DNA of 16,868 bases from Solirubrobacterales bacterium (GCA_030835185.1 JAUQWL010000241.1:1-16868), one strand, 5' to 3'. Positions 6,744 to 13,983 are shown, counted from the stretch's first letter. Notes: generated from the letters alone by a model not told the origin. Numbers and translations are program-made.

Positions 6744-7931
6744 ATGAGCAACAGCAACGGACAGAGCGGAAACGGCGCCGACCGCCGTGACGACAAGGTC
6801 CGCGTAGCGATCGTCGGCGTCGGTAATTGCGCCAACAGCTTTATCCAGGGCGTCGAGTACTACAAGAACGCCGACCCCGATGACCAGGTTCCAGGTCTGA
6901 TGCATGTCGACCTCGGTGGCTACCACATCAAGGACATCGAGTTCGTGGCCGCATTCGACATCGATCAGGAAAAGGTCGGCAAGGACCTTTCCGAAGCGAT
7001 CTGGTCGGGACAGAACGATACGATCAAGTTCGCCGATGTGCCGAACCTCGGCGTCAAGGTCGAACGCGGCATGACCCTCGACGGTCTCGGCAAGTACCTC
7101 AAGCAGAAGATCACCAAGGCACCCGGCCCGACGGCCGACATCGCCGGCATCCTCAAGGAGACCAAAGCCGACGTCATCGTCTGTTACCTGCCGGTCGGAT
7201 CCGAAGACGCAGTCAAGTGGTACGTCGAGCAGGCGATCGCAGCCGGCGTCGGCTTCGTCAACTGCCTGCCCGTCTTCATCGCCCGCGAGGACTACTGGGA
7301 CGAGCGCTTCACCGAGGCTGGTCTGCCGATCATCGGCGACGACATCAAGTCTCAGGTCGGTGCCACGATCGTCCATCGCCAGCTCGCCCGGCTCTTCCAC
7401 GAACGTGGGGTAGAGATGCAGCACACCTCGCAGCTCAACGTCGGCGGCAACATGGACTTCTTCAACATGCTCGAGCGCGAACGGCTCGACTCGAAGAAGA
7501 TCTCCAAGACCAACGCGGTCACCTCGATCATGGGCACGGAGCTGCCCGAGGACGATGTCCACGTCGGGCCGTCGGACTACGTGCCGTGGCTGACCGACCG
7601 CAAGTGGGCTCACATCCGGCTCGAAGGCAAGTCCTTCGGCGATGTGCCGCTCAACGTCGAGCTCAAGCTCGAGGTCTGGGACTCACCGAACTCGGCCGGC
7701 GTCGTGATCGATGCAGTGCGTCTGATCAAGCTGGCCCTGAACAACGGTATCGCCGGACAGCTCGACGGTCCGTCCAGCTACCTGATGAAGTCACCGCACA
7801 ACCAGCGTCCCGACGACGAAGCGCGTGAGCAGACGGAAGAGTTCATCGCCGCCAACGCCAGGGGCAGCACCCCGGTCGCGGGTACCAAGCCGGTAGCCGA
7901 AGTGTCCGAAGACGTCGGGTCCGAAGCCTGA
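6744..7931 (+). CDS. ino1: Inositol-1-phosphate synthase (mycobacterial Ino1 type)
   Basis: This 395-residue enzyme converts glucose 6-phosphate to myo-inositol phosphate using tightly bound NAD. VAIVGVGNCANSFIQGVEYY (21-40) is the Rossmann NAD-binding region characteristic of actinobacterial Ino1. Further matches are CYLPVGSEDA, NCLPVFIA, GDDIKSQVGATI and the active-site stretch QLNVGGNMDFFNMLERERLD followed by KKISKT. A low-complexity tail of about 25 residues (Ala, Thr, Val, Glu) extends beyond the usual core. The ATG at 6744 is set by AGGAGG. The 86-base gap upstream includes a weak promoter candidate (CTGACT at 6654 with TGTAAC at 6679, 19-base spacer). Its position after the CDP-alcohol transferase implies supply of inositol phosphate for phosphatidylinositol; mycothiol synthesis is another possible use. 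Confidence 0.95.
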   Translation: MSNSNGQSGNGADRRDDKVRVAIVGVGNCANSFIQGVEYYKNADPDDQVPGLMHVDLGGYHIKDIEFVAAFDIDQEKVGKDLSEAIWSGQNDTIKFADVPNLGVKVERGMTLDGLGKYLKQKITKAPGPTADIAGILKETKADVIVCYLPVGSEDAVKWYVEQAIAAGVGFVNCLPVFIAREDYWDERFTEAGLPIIGDDIKSQVGATIVHRQLARLFHERGVEMQHTSQLNVGGNMDFFNMLERERLDSKKISKTNAVTSIMGTELPEDDVHVGPSDYVPWLTDRKWAHIRLEGKSFGDVPLNVELKLEVWDSPNSAGVVIDAVRLIKLALNNGIAGQLDGPSSYLMKSPHNQRPDDEAREQTEEFIAANARGSTPVAGTKPVAEVSEDVGSEA

Positions 7932-7953
7932 TTCTCGGCAGCTCGATCCGGGA

Positions 7954-7982
7954 GGGACGCGTCCGCATGGCGGGCGCGTCTC
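7954..7982. promoter_or_regulatory. Strong 13-bp hairpin between ino1 and the GT4-PHP fusion
   Basis: GGGACGCGTCCGC (7954-7966) pairs with GCGGGCGCGTCTC (7970-7982), with two G-T pairs and the three-base loop ATG (7967-7969). There is no T-tract after it, so as an intrinsic terminator it is atypical. It may attenuate transcription after ino1 or control translation of the next gene, because the loop ATG follows GGAGG at 7951-7955. Confidence 0.55.
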
Positions 7983-7990
7983 CTTCCTGA
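7967..7990 (+). other. Candidate seven-codon leader frame upstream of the fusion gene
   Basis: ATG at 7967, 11 bases after GGAGG (7951-7955), reads M-A-G-A-S-P-S and stops with TGA at 7988-7990. The fusion gene's ATG at 7992 follows after one base. The fusion start has no Shine-Dalgarno of its own, so ribosomes finishing this frame could reinitiate there. The ATG lies in the hairpin loop. This is read from sequence only; there is no conservation evidence. Confidence 0.3.
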
Positions 7991-7991
7991 A

Positions 7992-9935
7992 ATGCGCGAG
8001 CCGCTCTCCATCGCCCAGTTCACGCCGTTTCCATGGCATGAGCAGGGTGAGATCAACAGTTACGTCCGTCGTCTGTCCGACGGGTTGGCCGAGCGCGGAC
8101 ATTCCGTTCTGATCGCGGCGCCCGCCGGGGGGCGGGAGGCGATCCAGGAAGCGCGCGAGGTAGCGGCCGCACTCGGCGATGATGCCGATCTGCTTTTCCG
8201 GCCGGGTGAGCAACCCAGGGTGATCTCGATGGGCGGGGTCCCGATTCCCCGGGGGTCACGCAAGCGGCCCGCACCAGTTTCGGTAGACGTCGGCAACCGG
8301 GTCGAGGTCCTCCTGGGGAAGGCACGAATTGACCTGGTCCACGTCCACGACCCTTTCCTTCCCGGGTTCTCGTCGACTGCGCTGAGGCACTCGTTTTCCC
8401 TCAACGTCGGGACCTTTCACGAAACGGCCGAGCGGCCGTTCGCGACTCATGTGGCCCGTCCGCTGCTCGAGGTCTTCTTTGGCAGGCTTGACGCCCGCAC
8501 GGCATCTTCGAAGGCGTCGGCAGATCTGCTCAACCGTTACTTCCCCGGCTCGTATGAATTGACGCCGGCCGGAGTTGATCCGGTGGTGCCCGATCAGGAG
8601 GATGACGGGCCCCTCCGGATCACCTACTTCGCGCAGGAAGAAAAGGGCGCGATGCGGGTTTTCCTTCGAGCGCTGCGAAAGCTCCCGCCGGGGCTCGACT
8701 GGACCGCGAGCGTTTTCGCTGACGAACCCGGCGAGGTTGACTTCCGGGTTTCGAAGGAGATCCGCGACAGGATCAAGGTGATCGGCCCCGATCAGGCCTC
8801 GCTCGCCGAGTTGCTTTCGCGCAGCCACGTCTTCTGCGCCGCTTCGAACGGTCCGAGCCAGGTTTCTTCGGCGATCCGTCAGGCGCTCGCCTCGGGTGCG
8901 GTACCGGTGGTTTCGACGATTCCCCGCTACGTCGAGCTCATCGGAGACGGCCAGCGCGGGATGCTCTTTCCGGCCGGCGACCCCATCACCATGGCCGGTC
9001 AGATCGCGCGCCTCGGCAGCGATCGAGATCGGCTGGCCGGGCTTCGACGGGCCGCCCGGGACGAGCCGCAGTCTCGCGACTGGACAGAGATGGTCGACCG
9101 CTTCGAGGAGATTTATCTCCGGCTCGCTGCCCGGCGCCACGATCCCGCCGGCAATCCGGTGATACGCAAGCGGCTCAGGGACCGGCCGCTGATCGATGTC
9201 GACCTCCACATGCACACCGACCACTCCTCGGACTGTGCGACACCGGTCGAGGTTCTGATCGAAACCGCTCGCGACCGGGGTCTCGGGGCGATCGCGGTCA
9301 CCGACCACAATGAGGTCTCGGGTGCCCTCGCGGCGGCCGAGGTGGCCGAGGATATGGATGACTTCAAGATCATCGTCGGGGAGGAGGTCAAGACCGCCGA
9401 GCAGGGTGAGGTGATCGGCCTGTTCATCAAGGAGAAGATCCCGCGCGGGATGACCATGACCGAGACGATTGCCGAGATCCGCCGCCAGGGCGGCCTTGTC
9501 TACGTTCCCCATCCATTCGACCGCATGCACTCGGTTCCCGACTACGAGCACCTGCTCGATATGGTCGAAGAGATCGACCTGTTGGAGGTTTTCAACCCAC
9601 GGGTGGCGATCAGTTCCTTCAATGAAGAGGCCGAGCGTTTCGCGCGCAAGTACAACATCATCCCTGCGGCCGGTTCCGATAGCCACGTCGCTCAGGGTCT
9701 GGGTTCGGTGCGGGTCAGGCTGCCGGATTTCGACGGGCCGGAAGAGTTCCTCGAGGCGATGCGCGACGCGGAGATCACCCGTCGCCACAAGAACCTCGTT
9801 TACGTCCAGGCGCTCAAGTTCCTGCAGACCACCGGCCGCCCGAAGGCCGCGAAGCGCTCGGTCGCCGGTGCCAAGGCAGTCCGCGGCGGTCGCCAGAAAC
9901 AGCGTGGATCGAAGCGGCCGGCCGGCAAGAGCTGA
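7992..9935 (+). CDS. Fusion of a PimA-like GT4 fold with a PHP phosphoesterase domain
   Basis: The protein has 647 residues. Residues 1-375 resemble GT4 (GT-B) glycosyltransferases near PimA: HVHDPFLPG (117-125), GTFHE with His143, TPAGVD (191-196), EEKG with Lys218, and ALASGAVPVV (298-307). The EX7E glutamates expected at about 288-297 are missing; the stretch is NGPSQVSSAIRQ. Residues 400-600 form a PHP domain with all metal ligands visible: HMH (406, 408), Asp414, TDH (438-439), GEE (464-465), PHP (His507) and SDSH (563-565). PHP domains hydrolyse phosphoesters. Residues 615-647 are a Lys/Arg-rich tail that could contact anionic lipid. Placed after ino1 and a phosphatidylinositol-phosphate-synthase-like gene, it may be a phosphoinositide or sugar-phosphate phosphatase with a lectin-like pseudo-glycosyltransferase half. 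This role is inferred; the domain assignment is firm. Confidence 0.85.
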   Translation: MREPLSIAQFTPFPWHEQGEINSYVRRLSDGLAERGHSVLIAAPAGGREAIQEAREVAAALGDDADLLFRPGEQPRVISMGGVPIPRGSRKRPAPVSVDVGNRVEVLLGKARIDLVHVHDPFLPGFSSTALRHSFSLNVGTFHETAERPFATHVARPLLEVFFGRLDARTASSKASADLLNRYFPGSYELTPAGVDPVVPDQEDDGPLRITYFAQEEKGAMRVFLRALRKLPPGLDWTASVFADEPGEVDFRVSKEIRDRIKVIGPDQASLAELLSRSHVFCAASNGPSQVSSAIRQALASGAVPVVSTIPRYVELIGDGQRGMLFPAGDPITMAGQIARLGSDRDRLAGLRRAARDEPQSRDWTEMVDRFEEIYLRLAARRHDPAGNPVIRKRLRDRPLIDVDLHMHTDHSSDCATPVEVLIETARDRGLGAIAVTDHNEVSGALAAAEVAEDMDDFKIIVGEEVKTAEQGEVIGLFIKEKIPRGMTMTETIAEIRRQGGLVYVPHPFDRMHSVPDYEHLLDMVEEIDLLEVFNPRVAISSFNEEAERFARKYNIIPAAGSDSHVAQGLGSVRVRLPDFDGPEEFLEAMRDAEITRRHKNLVYVQALKFLQTTGRPKAAKRSVAGAKAVRGGRQKQRGSKRPAGKS

Positions 9936-9953
9936 TTCATGGCAGGCCCGCAG

Positions 9954-9960
9954 AAGGAGG
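9954..9960 (+). promoter_or_regulatory. Shine-Dalgarno deciding a GTG start
   Basis: AAGGAGG lies 10 bases before the GTG at 9971. The in-frame ATG at 9992 would be 31 bases away, so GTG is the likelier start of the UDG-fold gene. Confidence 0.7.
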
Positions 9961-9970
9961 CCGGCCCGGG

Positions 9971-10597
9971 GTGTCAAAGAAAGAACCAGCGATGGCCGCC
10001 ACCGACAACGAGATCAAGGAGAAGTACCTGGAGCGGGCGATCCGGGAACTGAACCAGCTGAGCCGTGACCTCAAGTCATGCGATGCCTGCAGCCGGACCA
10101 AAGTAATGCCGGTGCTCGGATCGGGTCATCCCCAGGCAGACATCTTTCTTGTCAAGTACGCCCCGACCGTGGCAGAGATCGAAGAGGGCGTCGCTTTCTA
10201 TGGCCGCCCGGGGAACGCACTGATGAAGAGCTTCAAGCGCCTGGGCATCGATCCGACCGTGGTCTACGGAACGATCTGTGCCAAGTGCCCGGTAGACGAC
10301 CCGGCCGACGCCGACGGCGACTGCATCGGTCGCGTGGCCGACGAGTTCAACATCATCAAGCCGAAGATCCTCGTGGTGATGGGCGACCAGGCGGTGGAGA
10401 CGATCAACGATTTCGAGATCCCTCTGGCCCGCCAGATCGAAACCCGCGAGGGCGAGATCCAGGCTTTCACCCCTTCATGCGACGCGCTCTTCGTGCCGGA
10501 CATCGACGACGCTCTCGACGAAGAGGGCGCCAAGCGGCGCTTCTGGCGGGCCTTCCGCACGCTGGGCCGCTGGTACGAGGATCTTCCCCCCTACTGA
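9971..10597 (+). CDS. Divergent uracil-DNA-glycosylase-fold Fe-S protein
   Basis: The protein has 208 residues from a GTG with a good AAGGAGG. The layout matches family-4 (Fe-S) uracil-DNA glycosylases: CDAC (37-40), AKC (Cys106) and Cys118 would hold the cluster, FYGRPGNALMKSF (76-88) corresponds to the family F-x-G-x-A/P-G segment, and PKILVVMGDQAV (131-142) to the conserved strand-turn. The active-site motifs are altered: the usual GEAPG is KYAPT (62-66), and the usual C-terminal HP is TP (167-168). It may have changed base specificity, have lost glycosylase activity, or use other residues. It is the last gene of the rightward block, 35 bases after the fusion gene. Superfamily membership is likely; uracil excision is not assured. 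Confidence 0.72.
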   Translation: MSKKEPAMAATDNEIKEKYLERAIRELNQLSRDLKSCDACSRTKVMPVLGSGHPQADIFLVKYAPTVAEIEEGVAFYGRPGNALMKSFKRLGIDPTVVYGTICAKCPVDDPADADGDCIGRVADEFNIIKPKILVVMGDQAVETINDFEIPLARQIETREGEIQAFTPSCDALFVPDIDDALDEEGAKRRFWRAFRTLGRWYEDLPPY

Positions 10598-10652
10598 CCG
10601 TGAGAACCAACCACGTCGTCCCGGTTGAGCTCGGCTGATCGAGCCCCGGGCG

Positions 10653-10670
10653 GCCCCGGACTGCCGGGGC
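10653..10670. terminator. GC-rich hairpin between convergent genes
   Basis: GCCCCGG (10653-10659), loop ACTG, CCGGGGC (10664-10670) is a perfect 7-bp stem. It lies in the 86-base gap between the UDG-fold gene (plus, ending 10597) and the oxidoreductase (minus, ending 10684), so it could act for both strands. There is no T-tract, as is common in high-GC actinobacteria. Confidence 0.5.
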
Positions 10671-10683
10671 GGCCGCGTTCCGC

Positions 10684-11475
10684 TCAGGGGGCGGCCGCGC
10701 GGGCGAGCTCGGTCATCGGTTCGACTCTGGCCGAGGTGAGGCCGCGAACGACGATCATGTCGAGAGCCGAATAGGCGGCGAGACCCTCCTGGGCCGCTGC
10801 GCTGTCTGCGGCGGCAACCCCGACCGTGCCTTCGGGCTCGCCGAGACGGTCGAAATGGTCGCGGTAGCCCTTGTGCAGGTCGCGGTAGAAGGACTCTTCC
10901 TTGGCCAGGCGGGCCTCGGCATCCTCGCCGACCGCCGTACGCACGTAGCCGAGCACGGGCGGGGCGGAATGCCGTGCTTCGGCCGCGCCGTCCTGGACCT
11001 GCTCGCGCGCACCGGCGGCGAAGTCCGGTGTCATCCAGTTGAAGAAGGCGCCGTCGTAGGACGAGCCGGCCAGGGCACACATCTTCGGACCCATGGCCGC
11101 CATTGCCAGCTTGATACCGGGAAGATACTCGCGCAGTTCGGGCAGGATCTCGCGCATGTAAGTCAGTGGCTTCTTGCTGAATCCAGCCCCGACACCGATC
11201 CAGAGCCGCGACGGATCCAGTCCGAGCCGCTCGATGTCGGCGGCGATTGTCTCCGGACCCTGGCGATCGAGGGCGATGACGCCGACGCCGAGGTCGATGC
11301 TTTCGGTTGTCCGGGCGAATTCGGCCAGCGTCTCGAGACCCTTTGCCCCGGGATGGTCGTTGGAGAAGATCGCCGCGTAACCGGCTTCTTCACAGGTTTC
11401 GGCCAGCGGGCCGCAGACTTCGGCCGGAAGTCCGGCCGCGACCCCGAAGGCCCGCTTCTGGCTGCGCGCGCTCAT
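10684..11475 (-). CDS. Luciferase-like (LLM class) flavin/F420-dependent oxidoreductase
   Basis: This 263-residue protein has a TIM-barrel-type sequence of the bacterial luciferase-like family. Residues 23-65 (AETCEEAGYAAIFSNDHPGAKGLETLAEFARTT, with a gap) followed by SIDLGVGVIALDRQGPETIAADIERL give the family's strand-helix order. LWIGVGAG (91-98) matches the conserved strand ending in the cofactor-binding G-x-G. Actinobacterial members usually use coenzyme F420 or FMN to oxidise or reduce small organic substrates; the substrate is not predictable here. It is somewhat shorter than typical 300-350-residue members. Its ATG overlaps the upstream methyltransferase stop as ATGA (11475-11472), so the two are translationally coupled. 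Confidence 0.85.
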   Translation of the reverse strand: MSARSQKRAFGVAAGLPAEVCGPLAETCEEAGYAAIFSNDHPGAKGLETLAEFARTTESIDLGVGVIALDRQGPETIAADIERLGLDPSRLWIGVGAGFSKKPLTYMREILPELREYLPGIKLAMAAMGPKMCALAGSSYDGAFFNWMTPDFAAGAREQVQDGAAEARHSAPPVLGYVRTAVGEDAEARLAKEESFYRDLHKGYRDHFDRLGEPEGTVGVAAADSAAAQEGLAAYSALDMIVVRGLTSARVEPMTELARAAAP

Positions 11476-12827
11476 ACGCGGTCGAACTGCGCGACGACTT
11501 CGATGTGCGGTGTCTGGGGGAACATGTCAACCGGTCTCACGCGCACGAGTCTATAGCCGGCTTCCACCAGTTGAGCCGCATTCGGGGCGAGCGTGGTCGG
11601 GTTGCAGGAGATGTAGACGATTCTCTTGGCCTCGGCTTCGAGCACCCTTCGCACGATCTTGGCCGAGAGTCCGGCCCGGGGCGGGTCGATCGTGATCACG
11701 TCCGGTTTGCCTGCCCGCTCGATCAGCGGACGGAGGCCGGTGCGGGCGTTGGCGGTGACGAACTCGGCGTTGCCGATGTTGTTGGCGATCGCGTTTCGTC
11801 TTGCGTTTTCGATTGCGTCGGCCACGATCTCAAGGCCCCAGACCTTGCCGGCCTGTCCGGCCATGCTCAGCCCGATCGTCCCGACCCCGCAGTAGAGGTC
11901 GAACAGCTTTTCGCTGCCGGTCAGCCCGGCGTATACGGTGGCTACGCCGTAGAGCTTCTCTGCCATCTCGGTGTTGGTCTGGAAGAAAGAGTCGTGTGAG
12001 AGTTGGATGTTGAGGTCAAAGATCCGTTCCCGCAGGACTTCTTCTCCCAGGACCCCGGTCGGTCCGGAGGTATTGCCGGACGGCCCGTCGATCACCGTGT
12101 GGAGGTCCACCGGCGGCTTGGGGAAGTTGGCGACCGAAGTGACCAGCCGGGTCTGGACCTGGCCGGTGCGGCGCCCCTCCCGGACCACGAGGTTTCGCAG
12201 GACTCCCCGGTGGTCGTGGGGGTCGTAGGCCGAGATGCCTTCACGGCGGGCCCACTCGAGGACTTCGTTCCTGGCCCGGTTGGTCGCTTCGGAGGAGAGC
12301 CGGCAGTCGTCGATGTCCAGGATCTGGTCCCAGCGGCCGCGGGGGTGGAAGCCGAGCACGACTTCGCCGTCCTGCTCGCCGAACGAATACTCGACCTTGT
12401 TGCGGTAACGCCACTGCTCCGATGCCGGGATGATCGGGTCCAGCTCGAAATCGTCGAGATGGCCGATGCGCGATAACGAGTCGCCGACCTGCTCCTCCTT
12501 GAATTCCAGCTGCCGGTCGTAGGCGAGCGCCTGCCACGGTGCACCGGGGCAGGCTTCACCCTGATGGATGTCCGTCTCCTCGAGGCGCTGCGGGCTGGGT
12601 TCGAGGATCTCGATCGTGCCGGCCTCCGCGTAGCCCTTCTTCGACTTGCTCACCCGCGCCCGTACCTTGTCGCCGGGCAGTGCGCCGCTAACGAAGACCA
12701 CGTATCCGTCGCGGCGGGCGATGCCCCGGCCACCGTAAGCGAGCGTCTCGATCTCGGCTTCGAACTCTTCGCCTCGGCGGAGCCGGCCGCTTTTAGGACC
12801 GGCATCTGTGGATTCCGTTGCACTCAT
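11472..12827 (-). CDS. TrmA/RlmD-family RNA (uracil-5-)-methyltransferase with TRAM domain
   Basis: This 451-residue protein uses S-adenosylmethionine to methylate C5 of a uridine in rRNA or tRNA. An N-terminal TRAM RNA-binding domain spans about 20-77 (GGRGIARRDGYVVFVSGALPGD region). The catalytic domain shows FFQTN (281-285), LFDLYCGVGTIGL (308-320, SAM binding), DPPRAGL (381-387), the nucleophile Cys408 in ISCNP, and the terminal HIEVV with Glu443 as base. The Fe-S cysteines of RlmD are only partly kept: CPGA at 93-96 stands where CGGC is usual, plus Cys175. The cluster is therefore probably absent, so target specificity (23S rRNA or tRNA) is open. A GATAGT -10-like element lies at 12842-12837. 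It is coupled to the downstream oxidoreductase gene. Confidence 0.9.
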   Translation of the reverse strand: MSATESTDAGPKSGRLRRGEEFEAEIETLAYGGRGIARRDGYVVFVSGALPGDKVRARVSKSKKGYAEAGTIEILEPSPQRLEETDIHQGEACPGAPWQALAYDRQLEFKEEQVGDSLSRIGHLDDFELDPIIPASEQWRYRNKVEYSFGEQDGEVVLGFHPRGRWDQILDIDDCRLSSEATNRARNEVLEWARREGISAYDPHDHRGVLRNLVVREGRRTGQVQTRLVTSVANFPKPPVDLHTVIDGPSGNTSGPTGVLGEEVLRERIFDLNIQLSHDSFFQTNTEMAEKLYGVATVYAGLTGSEKLFDLYCGVGTIGLSMAGQAGKVWGLEIVADAIENARRNAIANNIGNAEFVTANARTGLRPLIERAGKPDVITIDPPRAGLSAKIVRRVLEAEAKRIVYISCNPTTLAPNAAQLVEAGYRLVRVRPVDMFPQTPHIEVVAQFDRV

Positions 12828-12836
12828 CAGAGGGGC

Positions 12837-12842
12837 ACTATC
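12837..12842 (-). promoter_or_regulatory. Possible -10 element for the RNA methyltransferase gene
   Basis: Minus-strand GATAGT ends 9 bases before the ATG at 12827, so a transcript would have at most a few leader bases. No Shine-Dalgarno is seen. Confidence 0.4.
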
Positions 12843-12860
12843 TCAGGCGGGGCACGGCCC

Positions 12861-12866
12861 TAGTAT
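12861..12866 (+). promoter_or_regulatory. -10 element of a likely leaderless promoter for argF
   Basis: TAGTAT is followed by seven bases and then TTG at 12874. Transcription would start at or next to the start codon. It lies 18 bases from the oppositely oriented element at 12842-12837. Confidence 0.5.
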
Positions 12867-12873
12867 TCCGCTC

Positions 12874-13764
12874 TTGACCGAACCCGCACCCAGGAACTAC
12901 ATCACCGGCTCCGAAATCGCCGGAGGTCGCGTGGCCCGACTGATCGATCGTGCCGAGGAGCTGAAGGCCGGGCGTCCGCTCGAGGGAGCGGCGGCGCTCG
13001 GTGGCAAGTCGGTCGCGCTGATCTTCGAGAAGCCTTCCACCCGCACCAGAATTTCGTTCGAGGTGGGTGTCGCCGAACTCGGTGGCATACCCCTGGTCCT
13101 CAGGAGCGACGACATGCAGCTCTCCAGGGGAGAGTCGATCCAGGACACCGCGCGAGTGCTCTCCAGGTACGTGTCGGCGATCGTGATCCGTTCGGGTTCC
13201 CACGAGAACGTAGTCGAACTCGGCGAGCAGGCCGACGTTCCGGTGGTCAACGCGCTCACCCCGGAGTTCCATCCCTGCCAGGCCCTCGCCGACCTGCAGA
13301 CGCTCAAGCAGCGCTTCGGCGGTCTCGGGGGCCTCAAGATCGCCTACGTGGGCGACGGCAACAACGTAGCCCGGTCGCTTGCCGTTGCGGCATCGCTGGT
13401 CGGTGCCGAGGTGGCGGTGGCCGCCCCGGAGGGCTATCAACTGGAGTCCGACGCACCGGCGTTTCTGACCGACGACCCGCGTGAAGCGGTCCGCGGTGCC
13501 GACGCCATCTACACGGACGTCTGGGTCAGCATGGGAGATGAATCGACCGCGGTCAGGCGACGGACCGACCTCGAGGGTTTCCGGATCGACTCGAATCTGC
13601 TCGCCGCGGCGAAACCCGAGGCCGTGGTCATGCACTGCCTGCCGGCGCATCCGGGCGAGGAGATAACCGCCGGTGTCCTTTACGGGGATCGCTCTGCCGT
13701 CTGGGACCAGGCCGAAAACCGACTCCATGCCCAGAAGGCACTGCTCGAGTATCTGATCGCCTGA
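12874..13764 (+). CDS. argF: Ornithine carbamoyltransferase
   Basis: From the TTG at 12874 the protein has 296 residues, slightly short for the family but complete in motifs. It transfers the carbamoyl group from carbamoyl phosphate to ornithine, giving citrulline in arginine synthesis. FEKPSTRTR (51-59) binds carbamoyl phosphate, FHPCQALADL (132-141) is the conserved HPCQ segment, and DVWVSMGDE (215-223) carries the SMG loop typical of ornithine rather than aspartate carbamoyltransferase. HCLPAHPG (254-261) carries the catalytic Cys255. An upstream in-frame ATG at 12808 would add 22 residues that overlap the divergent methyltransferase, so I prefer the TTG, which has a TAGTAT element seven bases before it. 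No other arginine genes are in the window. Confidence 0.95.
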   Translation: MTEPAPRNYITGSEIAGGRVARLIDRAEELKAGRPLEGAAALGGKSVALIFEKPSTRTRISFEVGVAELGGIPLVLRSDDMQLSRGESIQDTARVLSRYVSAIVIRSGSHENVVELGEQADVPVVNALTPEFHPCQALADLQTLKQRFGGLGGLKIAYVGDGNNVARSLAVAASLVGAEVAVAAPEGYQLESDAPAFLTDDPREAVRGADAIYTDVWVSMGDESTAVRRRTDLEGFRIDSNLLAAAKPEAVVMHCLPAHPGEEITAGVLYGDRSAVWDQAENRLHAQKALLEYLIA

Positions 13765-13856
13765 AGCGTGCCCGGCCTCGATCGGTGGTTGCGTCCCGCC
13801 CCCGCGGCATGCCCTGAAGGTGCGATCGGGCCGCATCCTGAAAGAATCCCTGTGGC

Positions 13857-13928
13857 GGCCCCGTGGTGTATCGGTTAGCACGCCAGGTTTTCAACCTGGA
13901 AGGGCGGGTTCGACTCCCGCCGGGGCTA
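13857..13928 (+). tRNA. tRNA-Glu (anticodon TTC)
   Basis: A full cloverleaf is visible: acceptor GGCCCCG (13857-13863) with CGGGGCT (13921-13927, first pair G-T) and discriminator A; D-stem GTG/CAC with GG in the loop; anticodon stem CCAGG/CCTGG (13883-13887/13895-13899) with loop TTTTCAA, anticodon TTC at 13890-13892; T-stem GCGGG/CCCGC with TTCGACT loop. CCA is not encoded. It sits between argF and lgt. Confidence 0.95.
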
Positions 13929-13969
13929 TCGGCCGCTGCGCCCGGGTACGGCGCGATACCGCCCACGGG

Positions 13970-13975
13970 TAGGGT
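13970..13975 (+). promoter_or_regulatory. Possible -10 element just upstream of lgt
   Basis: TAGGGT is followed by eight bases and then the lgt ATG at 13984, so a transcript would have only one or two leader bases. AGGG inside it could instead be a weak Shine-Dalgarno (9-base spacing), so the reading is ambiguous. Confidence 0.35.
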
Positions 13976-13983
13976 CTGAAGCC

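Noticed and set aside
6612..7613. 333-codon minus-strand frame opposite ino1
   Set aside because: It lies antisense to unmistakable Ino1 motifs and shows no recognisable features of its own.
8256..9977. 573-codon open frame on the minus strand opposite the GT4-PHP gene
   Set aside because: Its translation is rich in Arg/Leu/Gly with no domain landmarks, while the opposite strand encodes clear motifs. Long antisense frames are expected in GC-rich coding DNA.
12808..12873. Longer argF with ATG start at 12808
   Set aside because: The extra 22 residues do not resemble ornithine carbamoyltransferase and overlap the divergent methyltransferase start; TTG 12874 has a well-placed -10 element.
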